Part shown: piece by piece, positions 38,238-52,300 of the stretch
Layout of the letters: each line of letters begins with the position of its first letter
How positions within the stretch are numbered: position 1 is the first letter of the stretch
Assembly (NCBI GenBank): GCA_029224185.1
Contig: JANZKI010000053.1
Span: 186,001-250,000 of the forward strand
Length of the DNA: 64,000 nt
Reading direction: 5' to 3'
Source: Karalla daura
Lineage: Eukaryota; Chordata; Actinopteri; Chaetodontiformes; Leiognathidae
Translations under genes and position numbers: made by a program
The notes under the pieces: model-generated
The model's input: only the letters and a program-made list of their open reading frames with translations
The model's database searches: none
What the model was told of the DNA's origin: nothing

Positions 38238-38934
38238 TCAAATTTTCACTCGTCGGCCGACCAACGCATTCTTATGGGGACACTTTAACGGCTTATCACT
38301 CCACAACCCAACGTCCCAGAGACTTCAAATCTCGATCCGTCTGACATAATGCGGCCCTTCTGAACGCGCCGGAGCGTGTCTGGGCATGTCTGGCCATGTC
38401 GGGGCTGTGTGTCTAACTGTGTGTCTGGGTGTGTTTCTGGACACGTCAGAGCCTGTCTGGACATGTCAATGTATGGGGTCGAAAAAAATAAATGTCTCTC
38501 GAAAGTAGGTACCAATCAACTCCAAATGGTCCGAAACGCGCTCCTAAATAGGTCCTGGAAGGACGATTTTGAGACGAGCACTTAGTCAAATTTTCACTCG
38601 TCGGCCGACTAATGCATTCTTATGGGGACACGTGAACGGCTTATCACTCCACAACCCAACGTCCCAGAGACTTCAAATCTCGATCCGTCTGACATAATGC
38701 GGCCCTTCTGAACGCGCCGGGGCGTGTCTGGGCATGTCTGGCCATGTCGGGGCTGTGTGTCTAACTGTGTGTCTGGGTGTGTTTCTGGACACGTCAGAGC
38801 CTGTCTGGACATGTCAATGTATGGGGTCGAAAAAAAATAAATGTCTCTCGAAAGTAGGTACCAATCAACTCCAAATGGTCCGAAACGCGCTCCTAAATAG
38901 GTCCTGGAAGGACGATTTTGACAAGAGCACTTAG
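38238..38934 (+). repeat. Sub-block m110-m111, related to m39-m40
   Basis: m110 is 2222122 with A7TAAAT and cggagcg, and m111 is 1222121 with 25T, as at 13451-14147. m110 follows a gacaag tail (m109), whereas state-2 left ends normally follow gagacg. The join m109/m110 is therefore a crossover between the m23-like and m38-like monomers, both of which carry 149C. Confidence 0.88.
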
Positions 38935-39283
38935 TCAAATTTTCACTCGTCGGCCGACTAATGCATTCCTATGGGGACACGTGAACGGCTTATCACTCCA
39001 GGACCCAACGTCCCAGGGACTTCAAATCTCGATCCGTCTGACATAATGCGGCCCTTCTGAACACGCCAGAGCATGTCTGGGCATGTCTGGCCATGTCGGG
39101 GCTGTGTGTCTAACTGTGTGTCTGGGTGTGTTTCTGGACATGTCAGAGCCTGTCTGGACATGTCAATGTATGGGGTCGAAAAAAAATAAATGTCTCTCGA
39201 AAGTAGGTACCAATCAACTCCAAATGGTCCGAAACGCGCTCCTAAATAGGTCCTGGAAGGACGATTTTGAGACGAGCACTTAG
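38935..39283 (+). repeat. Monomer m112 with private 35C
   Basis: State 1111122 with 25T, and attcctatgg where others have attcttatgg or attctcatgg. The combination acatgtcag with atggtcc is unique in the window apart from its copy at 57441-57789. Confidence 0.88.
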
Positions 39284-40332
39284 TCAAATTTTCACTCGTC
39301 GGCCGACCAACGCATTCTCATGGGGACACTTTAACGGCTTATCACTCCACAACCCAACGTCCCAGAGACTTCAAATCTCGATCCGTCTGACATAATGCGG
39401 CCCTTCTGAACGCGCCGGAGCGTGTCTGGGCATGTCTGGCCATGTCGGGGCTGTGTGTCTAACTGTGTGTCTGGGTGTGTTTCTGGACACGTCAGAGCCT
39501 GTCTGGACATGTCAATGTATGGGATCGAAAAAAAAAAAAAATGTCTCTCGAAAGTAGGTACCAATCAACTCCAAATGGTCCGAAACGCGCTCCTCAATAG
39601 GTCCTGGAAGGACGATTTTGACAAGAGCACTTAGTCAAATTTTCACTCGTCGGCCGACCAATGCATTCTTATGGGGACACGTGAACGGCTTATCACTCCA
39701 GGACCCAACGTCCCAGGGACTTCAAATCTCGATCCGTCTGACATAATGCGGCCCTTCTGAACACGCCAGAGCATGTCTGGGCATGTCTGGCCATGTCGGG
39801 GCTGTGTGTCTAACTGTGTGTCTGGGTGTGTTTCTGGACATGTCAGAGCCTGTCTGGACATGTCAATGTATGGGGTCGAAAAAAAATAAATGTCTCTCGA
39901 AAGTAGGTACCAATCAACTCCAAACGGTCTGAAACGCGCTCCTAAATAGGTCCTGGAAGGACGATTTTGACAAGAGCACTTAGTCAAATTTTCACTCGTC
40001 GGCCGACCAATGCATTCTTATGGGGACACGTGAACGGCTTATCACTCCAGGACCCAACGTCCCAGGGACTTCAAATCTCGATCCGTCTGACATAATGCGG
40101 CCCTTCTGAACACGCCAGAGCATGTCTGGGCCTGTCTGGCCATGTCGGGGCTGTGTGTCTAACTGTGTGTCTGGGTGTGTTTCTGGACATGTCAGAGCCT
40201 GTCTGGACATGTCAATGTATGGGGTCGAAAAAAAATAAATGTCTCTCGAAAGTAGGTACCAATCAACTCCAAACGGTCTGAAACGCGCTCCTAAATAGGT
40301 CCTGGAAGGACGATTTTGAGACGAGCACTTAG
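39284..40332 (+). repeat. Sub-block m113-m115 at the end of 53-mer copy 1
   Basis: m113 2222221 (36C, A14T, 310C) and m114 1111111 repeat m21-m22; m115 is 1111112 with 149C, as m38. The next unit opens with m116-m118, which contains m21-m22 types again. Two near-identical two-monomer cassettes four monomers apart are the substrate for the four-monomer loss seen near 58141. Confidence 0.88.
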
Positions 40333-43300
40333 TCAAATTTTCACTCGTCGGCCGACCAACGCATTCTTATGGGGACACTTTAACGGCTTATCACTCCACA
40401 ACCCAACGTCCCAGAGACTTCAAATCTCGATCCGTCTGACATAATGCGGCCCTTCTGAACGCGCCGGAGCGTGTCTGGGCATGTCTGGCCATGTCGGGGC
40501 TGTGTGTCTAACTGTGTGTCTGGGTGTGTTTCTGGACACGTCAGAGCCTGTCTGGACATGTCAATGTATGGGATCGAAAAAAAAAAAAAAGTCTCTCGAA
40601 AGTAGGTACCAATCAACTCCAAATGGTCCGAAACGCGCTCCTAAATAGGTCCTGGAAGGACGATTTTGAGACGAGCACTTAGTCAAATTTTCACTCGTCG
40701 GCCGACCAACGCATTCTCATGGGGACACTTTAACGGCTTATCACTCCACAACCCAACGTCCCAGAGACTTCAAATCTCGATCCGTCTGACATAATGCGGC
40801 CCTTCTGAACGCGCCGGAGCGTGTCTGGGCATGTCTGGCCATGTCGGGGCTGTGTGTCTAACTGTGTGTCTGGGTGTGTTTCTGGACACGTCAGAGCCTG
40901 TCTGGACATGTCAATGTATGGGATCGAAAAAAAAAAAAAATGTCTCTCGAAAGTAGGTACCAATCAACTCCAAATGGTCCGAAACGCGCTCCTCAATAGG
41001 TCCTGGAAGGACGATTTTGACAAGAGCACTTAGTCAAATTTTCACTCGTCGGCCGACCAATGCATTCTTATGGGGACACGTGAACGGCTTATCACTCCAG
41101 GACCCAACGTCCCAGGGACTTCAAATCTCGATCCGTCTGACATAATGCGGCCCTTCTGAACACGCCAGAGCATGTCTGGGCATGTCTGGCCATGTCGGGG
41201 CTGTGTGTCTAACTGTGTGTCTGGGTGTGTTTCTGGACATGTCAGAGCCTGTCTGGACATGTCAATGTATGGGGTCGAAAAAAAATAAATGTCTCTCGAA
41301 AGTAGGTACCAATCAACTCCAAACGGTCTGAAACGCGCTCCTAAATAGGTCCTGGAAGGACGATTTTGACAAGAGCACTTAGTCAAATTTTCACTCGTCG
41401 GCCGACCAATGCATTCTTATGGGGACACGTGAACGGCTTATCACTCCAGGACCCAACGTCCCAGGGACTTCAAATCTCGATCCGTCTGACATAATGCGGC
41501 CCTTCTGAACACGCCAGAGCATGTCTGGGCCTGTCTGGCCATGTCGGGGCTGTGTGTCTAACTGTGTGTCTGGGTGTGTTTCTGGACATGTCAGAGCCTG
41601 TCTGGACATGTCAATGTATGGGGTCGAAAAAAAATAAATGTCTCTCGAAAGTAGGTACCAATCAACTCCAAACGGTCTGAAACGCGCTCCTAAATAGGTC
41701 CTGGAAGGACGATTTTGACAAGAGCACTTAGTCAAATTTTCACTCGTCGGCCGACCAATGCATTCTTATGGGGACACGTGAACGGCTTATCACTCCAGGA
41801 CCCAACGTCCCAGGGACTTCAAATCTCGATCCGTCTGACATAATGCGGCCCTTCTGAACACGCCAGAGCATGTCTGGGCATGTCTGGCCATGTCGGGGCT
41901 GTGTGTCTAACTGTGTGTCTGGGTGTGTTTCTGGACACGTCAGAGCCTGTCTGGACATGTCAATGTATGGGATCGAAAAAAAAAAAGTCTCTCGAAAGTA
42001 GGTACCAATCAACTCCAAATGGTCCGAAACGCGCTCCTAAATAGGTCCTGGAAGGACGATTTTGAGACGAGCACTTAGTCAAATTTTCACTCGTCGGCCG
42101 ACCAACGCATTCTTATGGGGACACTTTAACGGCTTATCACTCCACAACCCAACGTCCCAGAGACTTCAAATCTCGATCCGTCTGACATAATGCGGCCCTT
42201 CTGAACGCGCCGGGGCGTGTCTGGGCATGTCTGGCCATGTCGGGGCTGTGTGTCTAACTGTGTGTCTGGGTGTGTTTCTGGACACGTCAGAGCCTGTCTG
42301 GACATGTCAATGTATGGGGTCGAAAAAAAATAAATGTCTCTCGAAAGTAGGTACCAATCAACTCCAAATGGTCCGAAACGCGCTCCTAAATAGGTCCTGG
42401 AAGGACGATTTTGACAAGAGCACTTAGTCAAATTTTCACTCGTCGGCCGACTAATGCATTCTTATGGGGACACGTGAACGGCTTATCACTCCAGGACCCA
42501 ACGTCCCAGAGACTTCAAATCTCGATCCGTCTGACATAATGCGGCCCTTCTGAACACGCCAGAGCATGTCTGGGCATGTCTGGCCATGTCGGGGCTGTGT
42601 GTCTAACTGTGTGTCTGGGTGTGTTTCTGGACATGTCAGAGCCTGTCTGGACATGTCAATGTATGGGGTCGAAAAAAAATAAATGTCTCTCGAAAGTAGG
42701 TACCAATCAACTCCAAACGGTCTGAAACGCGCTCCTAAATAGGTCCTGGAAGGACGATTTTGACAAGAGCACTTAGTCAAATTTTCACTCGTCGGCCGAC
42801 CAATGCATTCTTATAGGGACACGTGAACGGCTTATCACTCCAGGACCCAACGTCCCAGGGACTTCAAATCTCGATCCGTCTGACATAATGCGGCCCTTCT
42901 GAACACGCCGGAGCATGTCTGGGCATGTCTGGCCATGTCGGGGCTGTGTGTCTAACTGTGTGTCTGGGTGTGTTTCTGGACACGTCAGAGCCTGTCTGGA
43001 CATGTCAATGTATGGGATCGAAAAAAAAAAAAGTCTCTCGAAAGTAGGTACCAATCAACTCCAAATGGTCCGAAACGCGCTCCTAAATAGGTCCTGGAAG
43101 GACGATTTTGAGACGAGCACTTAGTCAAATTTTCACTCGTCGGCCGACCAACGCATTCTCATGGGGACACTTTAACGGCTTATCACTCCACAACCCAACG
43201 TCCCAGAGACTTCAAATCTCGATCCGTCTGACATAATGCGGCCCTTCTGAACACGCCAGAGCATGTCTGGGCATGTCTGGCCATGTCGGGGCTGTGTGTC

Positions 43301-46300
43301 TAACTGTGTGTCTGGGTGTGTTTCTGGACATGTCAGAGCCTGTCTGGACATGTCAATGTATGGGGTCGAAAAAAAATAAATGTCTCTCGAAAGTAGGTAC
43401 CAATCAACTCCAAACGGTCTGAAACGCGCTCCTAAATAGGTCCTGGAAGGACGATTTTGAGACGAGCACTTAGTCAAATTTTCACTCGTCGGCCGACCAA
43501 CGCATTCTCATGGGTACACTTTAACGGCTTATCACTCCACAACCCAACGTCCCAGAGACTTCAAATCTCGATCCGTCTGACATAATGCGGCCCTTCTGAA
43601 CGCGCCGGGGCGTGTCTGGGCATGTCTGGCCATGTCGGGGCTGTGTGTCTAACTGTGTGTCTGGGTGTGTTTCTGGACACGTCAGAGCCTGTCTGGACAT
43701 GTCAATGTATGGGGTCGAAAAAAAATAAATGTCTCTCGAAAGTAGGTACCAATCAACTCCAAATGGTCCGAAACGCGCTCCTAAATAGGTCCTGGAAGGA
43801 CGATTTTGACAAGAGCACTTAGTCAAATTTTCACTCGTCGGCCGACTAATGCATTCTTATGGGGACACTTTAACGGCTTATCACTCCACAACCCAACGTC
43901 CCAGAGACTTCAAATCTCGATCCGTCTGACATAATGCGGCCCTTCTGAACGCGCCGGGGCGTGTCTGGGCATGTCTGGCCATGTCGGGGCTGTGTGTCTA
44001 ACTGTGTGTCTGGGTGTGTTTCTGGACACGTCAGAGCCTGTCTGGACATGTCAATGTATGGGGTCGAAAAAAAATAAATGTCTCTCGAAAGTAGGTACCA
44101 ATCAACTCCAAATGGTCCGAAACGCGCTCCTAAATAGGTCCTGGAAGGACGATTTTGACAAGAGCACTTCGTCAAATTTTCACTCGTCGGCCGACCAATG
44201 CATTCTTATGGGGACACGTGAACGGCTTATCACTCCAGGACCCAACGTCCCAGGGACTTCAAATCTCGATCCGTCTGACATAATGCGGCCCTTCTGAACA
44301 CGCCAGAGCATGTCTGGGCCTGTCTGGCCATGTCGGGGCTGTGTGTCTAACTGTGTGTCTGGGTGTGTTTCTGGACATGTCAGAGCCTGTCTGGACATGT
44401 CAATGTATGGGGTCGAAAAAAAATAAATGTCTCTCGAAAGTAGGTACCAATCAACTCCAAACGGTCTGAAACGCGCTCCTAAATAGGTCCTGGAAGGACG
44501 ATTTTGACAAGAGCACTTAGTCAAATTTTCACTCGTCGGCCGACCAATGCATTCTTATGGGGACACGTGAACGGCTTATCACTCCAGGACCCAACGTCCC
44601 AGGGACTTCAAATCTCGATCCGTCTGACATAATGCGGCCCTTCTGAACACGCCAGAGCATGTCTGGGCATGTCTGGCCATGTCGGGGCTGTGTGTCTAAC
44701 TGTGTGTCTGGGTGTGTTTCTGGACACGTCAGAGCCTGTCTGGACATGTCAATGTATGGGATCGAAAAAAAAAAAAGTCTCTCGAAAGTAGGTACCAATC
44801 AACTCCAAATGGTCCGAAACGCGCTCCTAAATAGGTCCTGGAAGGACGATTTTGAGACGAGCACTTAGTCAAATTTTCACTCGTCGGCCGACCAACGCAT
44901 TCTTATGGGGACACTTTAACGGCTTATCACTCCACAACCCAACGTCCCAGAGACTTCAAATCTCGATCCGTCTGACATAATGCGGCCCTTCTGAACGCGC
45001 CGGGGCGTGTCTGGGCATGTCTGGCCATGTCGGGGCTGTGTGTCTAACTGTGTGTCTGGGTGTGTTTCTGGACACGTCAGAGCCTGTCTGGACATGTCAA
45101 TGTATGGGGTCGAAAAAAATAAATGTCTCTCGAAAGTAGGTACCAATCAACTCCAAATGGTCCGAAACGCGCTCCTAAATAGGTCCTGGAAGGACGATTT
45201 TGAGACGAGCACTTAGTCAAATTTTCACTCGTCGGCCGACTAATGCATTCTTATGGGGACACGTGAACGGCTTATCACTCCACAACCCAACGTCCCAGAG
45301 ACTTCAAATCTCGATCCGTCTGACATAATGCGGCCCTTCTGAACGCGCCGGGGCGTGTCTGGGCATGTCTGGCCATGTCGGGGCTGTGTGTCTAACTGTG
45401 TGTCTGGGTGTGTTTCTGGACACGTCAGAGCCTGTCTGGACATGTCAATGTATGGGGTCGAAAAAAAATAAATGTCTCTCGAAAGTAGGTACCAATCAAC
45501 TCCAAATGGTCCGAAACGCGCTCCTAAATAGGTCCTGGAAGGACGATTTTGACAAGAGCACTTAGTCAAATTTTCACTCGTCGGCCGACTAATGCATTCT
45601 TATGGGGACACGTGAACGGCTTATCACTCCAGGACCCAACGTCCCAGGGACTTCAAATCTCGATCCGTCTGACATAATGCGGCCCTTCTGAACACGCCAG
45701 AGCATGTCTGGGCATGTCTGGCCATGTCGGGGCTGTGTGTCTAACTGTGTGTCTGGGTGTGTTTCTGGACATGTCAGAGCCTGTCTGGACATGTCAATGT
45801 ATGGGGTCGAAAAAAAATAAATGTCTCTCGAAAGTAGGTACCAATCAACTCCAAACGGTCTGAAACGCGCTCCTAAATAGGTCCTGGAAGGACGATTTTG
45901 AGACGAGCACTTAGTCAAATTTTCACTCGTCGGCCGACCAACGCATTCTTATGGGGACACTTTAACGGCTTATCACTCCACAACCCAACGTCCCAGAGAC
46001 TTCAAATCTCGATCCGTCTGACATAATGCGGCCCTTCTGAACGCGCCGGAGCGTGTCTGGGCATGTCTGGCCATGTCGGGGCTGTGTGTCTAACTGTGTG
46101 TCTGGGTGTGTTTCTGGACACGTCAGAGCCTGTCTGGACATGTCAATGTATGGGATCGAAAAAAAAAAAAAAGTCTCTCGAAAGTAGGTACCAATCAACT
46201 CCAAATGGTCCGAAACGCGCTCCTAAATAGGTCCTGGAAGGACGATTTTGAGACGAGCACTTAGTCAAATTTTCACTCGTCGGCCGACCAACGCATTCTC

Positions 46301-49300
46301 ATGGGGACACTTTAACGGCTTATCACTCCACAACCCAACGTCCCAGAGACTTCAAATCTCGATCCGTCTGACATAATGCGGCCCTTCTGAACGCGCCGGA
46401 GCGTGTCTGGGCATGTCTGGCCATGTCGGGGCTGTGTGTCTAACTGTGTGTCTGGGTGTGTTTCTGGACACGTCAGAGCCTGTCTGGACATGTCAATGTA
46501 TGGGATCGAAAAAAAAAAAAAATGTCTCTCGAAAGTAGGTACCAATCAACTCCAAATGGTCCGAAACGCGCTCCTCAATAGGTCCTGGAAGGACGATTTT
46601 GACAAGAGCACTTAGTCAAATTTTCACTCGTCGGCCGACCAATGCATTCTTATGGGGACACGTGAACGGCTTATCACTCCAGGACCCAACGTCCCAGGGA
46701 CTTCAAATCTCGATCCGTCTGACATAATGCGGCCCTTCTGAACACGCCAGAGCATGTCTGGGCATGTCTGGCCATGTCGGGGCTGTGTGTCTAACTGTGT
46801 GTCTGGGTGTGTTTCTGGACATGTCAGAGCCTGTCTGGACATGTCAATGTATGGGGTCGAAAAAAAATAAATGTCTCTCGAAAGTAGGTACCAATCAACT
46901 CCAAACGGTCTGAAACGCGCTCCTAAATAGGTCCTGGAAGGACGATTTTGACAAGAGCACTTAGTCAAATTTTCACTCGTCGGCCGACCAATGCATTCTT
47001 ATGGGGACACGTGAACGGCTTATCACTCCAGGACCCAACGTCCCAGGGACTTCAAATCTCGATCCGTCTGACATAATGCGGCCCTTCTGAACACGCCAGA
47101 GCATGTCTGGGCCTGTCTGGCCATGTCGGGGCTGTGTGTCTAACTGTGTGTCTGGGTGTGTTTCTGGACATGTCAGAGCCTGTCTAGACATGTCAATGTA
47201 TGGGGTCGAAAAAAAATAAATGTCTCTCGAAAGTAGGTACCAATCAACTCCAAACGGTCTGAAACGCGCTCCTAAATAGGTCCTGGAAGGACGATTTTGA
47301 GACGAGCACTTAGTCAAATTTTCACTCGTCGGCCGACCAACGCATTCTTATGGGGACACTTTAACGGCTTATCACTCCACAACCCAACGTCCCAGAGACT
47401 TCAAATCTCGATCCGTCTGACATAATGCGGCCCTTCTGAACGCGCCGGAGCGTGTCTGGGCATGTCTGGCCATGTCGGGGCTGTGTGTCTAACTGTGTGT
47501 CTGGGTGTGTTTCTGGACACGTCAGAGCCTGTCTGGACATGTCAATGTATGGGATCGAAAAAAAAAAAAAAGTCTCTCGAAAGTAGGTACCAATCAACTC
47601 CAAATGGTCCGAAACGCGCTCCTAAATAGGTCCTGGAAGGACGATTTTGAGACGAGCACTTAGTCAAATTTTCACTCGTCGGCCGACCAACGCATTCTCA
47701 TGGGGACACTTTAACGGCTTATCACTCCACAACCCAACGTCCCAGAGACTTCAAATCTCGATCCGTCTGACATAATGCGGCCCTTCTGAACGCGCCGGAG
47801 CGTGTCTGGGCATGTCTGGCCATGTCGGGGCTTTGTGTCTAACTGTGTGTCTGGGTGTGTTTCTGGACACGTCAGAGCCTGTCTGGACATGTGAATGTAT
47901 GGGATCGAAAAAAAAATAAATGTCTCTCGAAAGTAGGTACCAATCAACTCCAAATGGTCCGAAACGCGCTCCTAAATAGGTCCTGGAAGGACGATTTTGA
48001 GACGAGCACTTAGTCAAATTTTCACTCGTCGGCCGACCAACGCATTCTTATGGGGACACTTTAACGGCTTATCACTCCACAACCCAACGTCCCAGAGACT
48101 TCAAATCTCGATCCGTCTGACATAATGCGGCCCTTCTGAACGCGCCGGAGCGTGTCTGGGCATGTCTGGCCATGTCGGGGCTGTGTGTCTAACTGTGTGT
48201 CTGGGTGTGTTTCTGGACACGTCAGAGCCTGTCTGGACATGTCAATGTATGGGATCGAAAAAAAAAAAAAAGTCTCTCGAAAGTAGGTACCAATCAACTC
48301 CAAATGGTCCGAAACGCGCTCCTAAATAGGTCCTGGAAGGACGATTTTGAGACGAGCACTTAGTCAAATTTTCACTCGTCGGCCGACCAACGCATTCTTA
48401 TGGGGACACTTTAACGGCTTATCACTCCACAACCCAACGTCCCAGAGACTTCAAATCTCGATCCGTCTGACATAATGCGGCCCTTCTGAACGCGCCGGAG
48501 CGTGTCTGGGCATGTCTGGCCATGTCGGGGCTGTGTGTCTAACTGTGTGTCTGGGTGTGTTTCTGGACACGTCAGAGCCTGTCTGGACATGTGAATGTAT
48601 GGGATCGAAAAAAAAAAAAAATGTCTCTCGAAAGTAGGTACCAATCAACTCCAAACGGTCTGAAACGCGCTCCTAAATAGGTCCTGGAAGGACGATTTTG
48701 ACAAGAGCACTTAGTCAAATTTTCACTCGTCGGCGGACCAATGCATTCTTATGGGGACACGTGAACGGCTTATCACTCCAGGACCCAACGTCCCAGGGAC
48801 TTCAAATCTCTATCCGTCTGACATAATGCGGCCCTTCTGAACACGCCGGAGCATGTCTGGGCATGTCTGGCCATGTCGGGGCTGTGTGTCTAACTGTGTG
48901 TCTGGGTGTGTTTCTGGACACGTCAGAGCCTGTCTGGACATGTCAATGTATGGGATCGAAAAAAAAAAAAGTCTCTCGAAAGTAGGTACCAATCAACTCC
49001 AAATGGTCCGAAACGCGCTCCTAAATAGGTCCTGGAAGGACGATTTTGAGACGAGCACTTAGTCAAATTTTCACTCGTCGGCCGACCAACGCATTCTCAT
49101 GGGGACACTTTAACGGCTTATCACTCCACAACCCAACGTCCCAGAGACTTCAAATCTCGATCCGTCTGACATAATGCGGCCCTTCTGAACACGCCAGAGC
49201 ATGTCTGGGCATGTCTGGCCATGTCGGGGCTGTGTGTCTAACTGTGTGTCTGGGTGTGTTTCTGGACATGTCAGAGCCTGTCTGGACATGTCAATGTATG

Positions 49301-52300
49301 GGGTCGAAAAAAAATAAATGTCTCTCGAAAGTAGGTACCAATCAACTCCAAACGGTCTGAAACGCGCTCCTAAATAGGTCCTGGAAGGACGATTTTGAGA
49401 CGAGCACTTAGTCAAATTTTCACTCGTCGGCCGACCAACGCATTCTCATGGGTACACTTTAACGGCTTATCACTCCACAACCCAACGTCCCAGAGACTTC
49501 AAATCTCGATCCGTCTGACATAATGCGGCCCTTCTGAACGCGCCGGGGCGTGTCTGGGCATGTCTGGCCATGTCGGGGCTGTGTGTCTAACTGTGTGTCT
49601 GGGTGTGTTTCTGGACACGTCAGAGCCTGTCTGGACATGTCAATGTATGGGGTCGAAAAAAAATAAATGTCTCTCGAAAGTAGGTACCAATCAACTCCAA
49701 ATGGTCCGAAACGCGCTCCTAAATAGGTCCTGGAAGGACGATTTTGACAAGAGCACTTAGTCAAATTTTCACTCGTCGGCCGACTAATGCATTCTTATGG
49801 GGACACGTGAACGGCTTATCACTCCAGGACCCAACGTCCCAGGGACTTCAAATCTCGATCCGTCTGACATAATGCGGCCCTTCTGAACACGCCAGAGCAT
49901 GTCTGGGCATGTCTGGCCATGTCGGGGCTGTGTGTCTAACTGTGTGTCTGGGTGTGTTTCTGGACATGTCAGAGCCTGTCTGGACATGTCAATGTATGGG
50001 GTCGAAAAAAAATAAATGTCTCTCGAAAGTAGGTACCAATCAACTCCAAACGGTCTGAAACGCGCTCCTAAATAGGTCCTGGAAGGACGATTTTGAGACG
50101 AGCACTTAGTCAAATTTTCACTCGTCGGCCGACCAACGCATTCTTATGGGGACACTTTAACGGCTTATCACTCCACAACCCAACGTCCCAGAGACTTCAA
50201 ATCTCGATCCGTCTGACATAATGTGGCCCTTCTGAACGCGCCGGAGCGTGTCTGGGCATGTCTGGCCATGTCGGGGCTGTGTGTCTAACTGTGTGTCTGG
50301 GTGTGTTTCTGGACACGTCAGAGCCTGTCTGGACATGTCAATGTATGGGATCGAAAAAAAAAAATGTCTCTCGAAAGTAGGTACCAATCAACTCCAAATG
50401 GTCCGAAACGCGCTCCTAAATAGGTCCTGGAAGGACGATTTTGAGACGAGCACTTAGTCAAATTTTCACTCGTCGGCCGACCAACGCATTCTTATGGGGA
50501 CACTTTAACGGCTTATCACTCCACAACCCAACGTCCCAGAGACTTCAAATCTCGATCCGTCTGACATAATGCGGCCCTTCTGAACGCGCCGGAGCGTGTC
50601 TGGGCATGTCTGGCCATGTCGGGGCTGTGTGTCTAACTGTGTGTCTGGGTGTGTTTCTGGACATGTCAGAGCCTGTCTGGACATGTCAATGTATGGGGTC
50701 GAAAAAAAATAAATGTCTCTCGAAAGTAGGTACCAATCAACTCCAAACGGTCTGAAACGCGCTCCTAAATAGGTCCTGGAAGGACGATTTTGACAAGAGC
50801 ACTTAGTCAAATTTTCACTCGTCGGCCGACCAATGCATTCTTATGGGGACACGTGAACGGCTTATCACTCCAGGACCCAACGTCCCAGGGACTTCAAATC
50901 TCGATCCGTCTGACATAATGCGGCCCTTCTGAACACGCCAGAGCATGTCTGGGCATGTCTGGCCATGTCGGGGCTGTGTGTCTAACTGTGTGTCTGGGTG
51001 TGTTTCTGGACACGTCAGAGCCTGTCTGGACATGTCAATGTATGGGGTCGAAAAAAAATAAATGTCTCTCGAAAGTAGGTACCAATCAACTCCAAATGGT
51101 CCGAAACGCGCTCCTAAATAGGTCCTGGAAGGACGATTTTGAGACGAGCACTTAGTCAAATTTTCACTCGTCGGCCGACCAACGCATTCTTATGGGGACA
51201 CTTTAACGGCTTATCACTCCACAACCCAACGTCCCAGAGACTTCAAATCTCGATCCGTCTGACATAATGCGGCCCTTCTGAACGCGCCGGAGCGTGTCTG
51301 GGCATGTCTGGCCATGTCGGGGCTGTGTGTCTAACTGTGTGTCTGGGTGTGTTTCTGGACACGTCAGAGCCTGTCTGGACATGTCAATGTATGGGATCGA
51401 AAAAAAAAAAAAATGTCTCTCGAAAGTAGGTACCAATCAACTCCAAATGGTCCGAAACGCGCTCCTAAATAGGTCCTGGAAGGACGATTTTGAGACGAGC
51501 ACTTAGTCAAATTTTCACTCGTCGGCCGACCAATGCATTCTTATGGGGACACGTGAACGGCTTATCACTCCAGGACCCAACGTCCCAGGGACTTCAAATC
51601 TCGATCCGTCTGACATAATGCGGCCCTTCTGAACACGCCAGAGCATGTCTGGGCATGTCTGGCCATGTCGGGGCTGTGTGTCTAACTGTGTGTCTGGGTG
51701 TGTTTCTGGACATGTCAGAGCCTGTCTGGACATGTCAATGTATGGGGTCGAAAAAAAATAAATGTCTCTCGAAAGTAGGTACCAATCAACTCCAAACGGT
51801 CTGAAACGCGCTCCTAAATAGGTCCTGGAAGGACGATTTTGACAAGAGCACTTAGTCAAATTTTCACTCGTCGGCCGACCAATGCATTCTTATGGGGACA
51901 CGTGAACGGCTTATCACTCCAGGACCCAACGTCCCAGGGACTTCAAATCTCGATCCGTCTGACATAATGCGGCCCTTCTGAACACGCCAGAGCATGTCTG
52001 GGCATGTCTGGCCATGTCGGGGCTGTGTGTCTAACTGTGTGTCTGGGTGTGTTTCTGGACACGTCAGAGCCTGTCTGGACATGTCAATGTATGGGGTCGA
52101 AAAAAAATAAATGTCTCTCGAAAGTAGGTACCAATCAACTCCAAACGGTCTGAAACGCGCTCCTAAATAGGTCCTGGAAGGACGATTTTGACAAGAGCAC
52201 TTAGTCAAATTTTCACTCGTCGGCCGACCAATGCATTCTTATGGGGACACGTGAACGGCTTATCACTCCAGGACCCAACGTCCCAGGGACTTCAAATCTC

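Larger units (their letters stand above)
21827..40332 (+). repeat. Higher-order repeat, 53-mer copy 1 (m63-m115, 18506 bp)
   Basis: Fifty-three monomers whose order, lengths and rare variants all recur 18506 bp further on. The unit is composite: m63-m72 echo m20-m29, m73 is a chimera, m74-m81 echo m15-m22, m87-m90 echo m32-m35, m98-m105 echo m2-m9, m106-m109 echo m20-m23, and m110-m111 echo m39-m40, with private monomers m82, m84, m91-m94, m96, m97 and m112 between. The similarity to copy 2 reaches slightly left into m62, whose tail (acatgtcag through gagacg) equals that of m115, so the exact unit boundary is a matter of phase. Confidence 0.95.
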
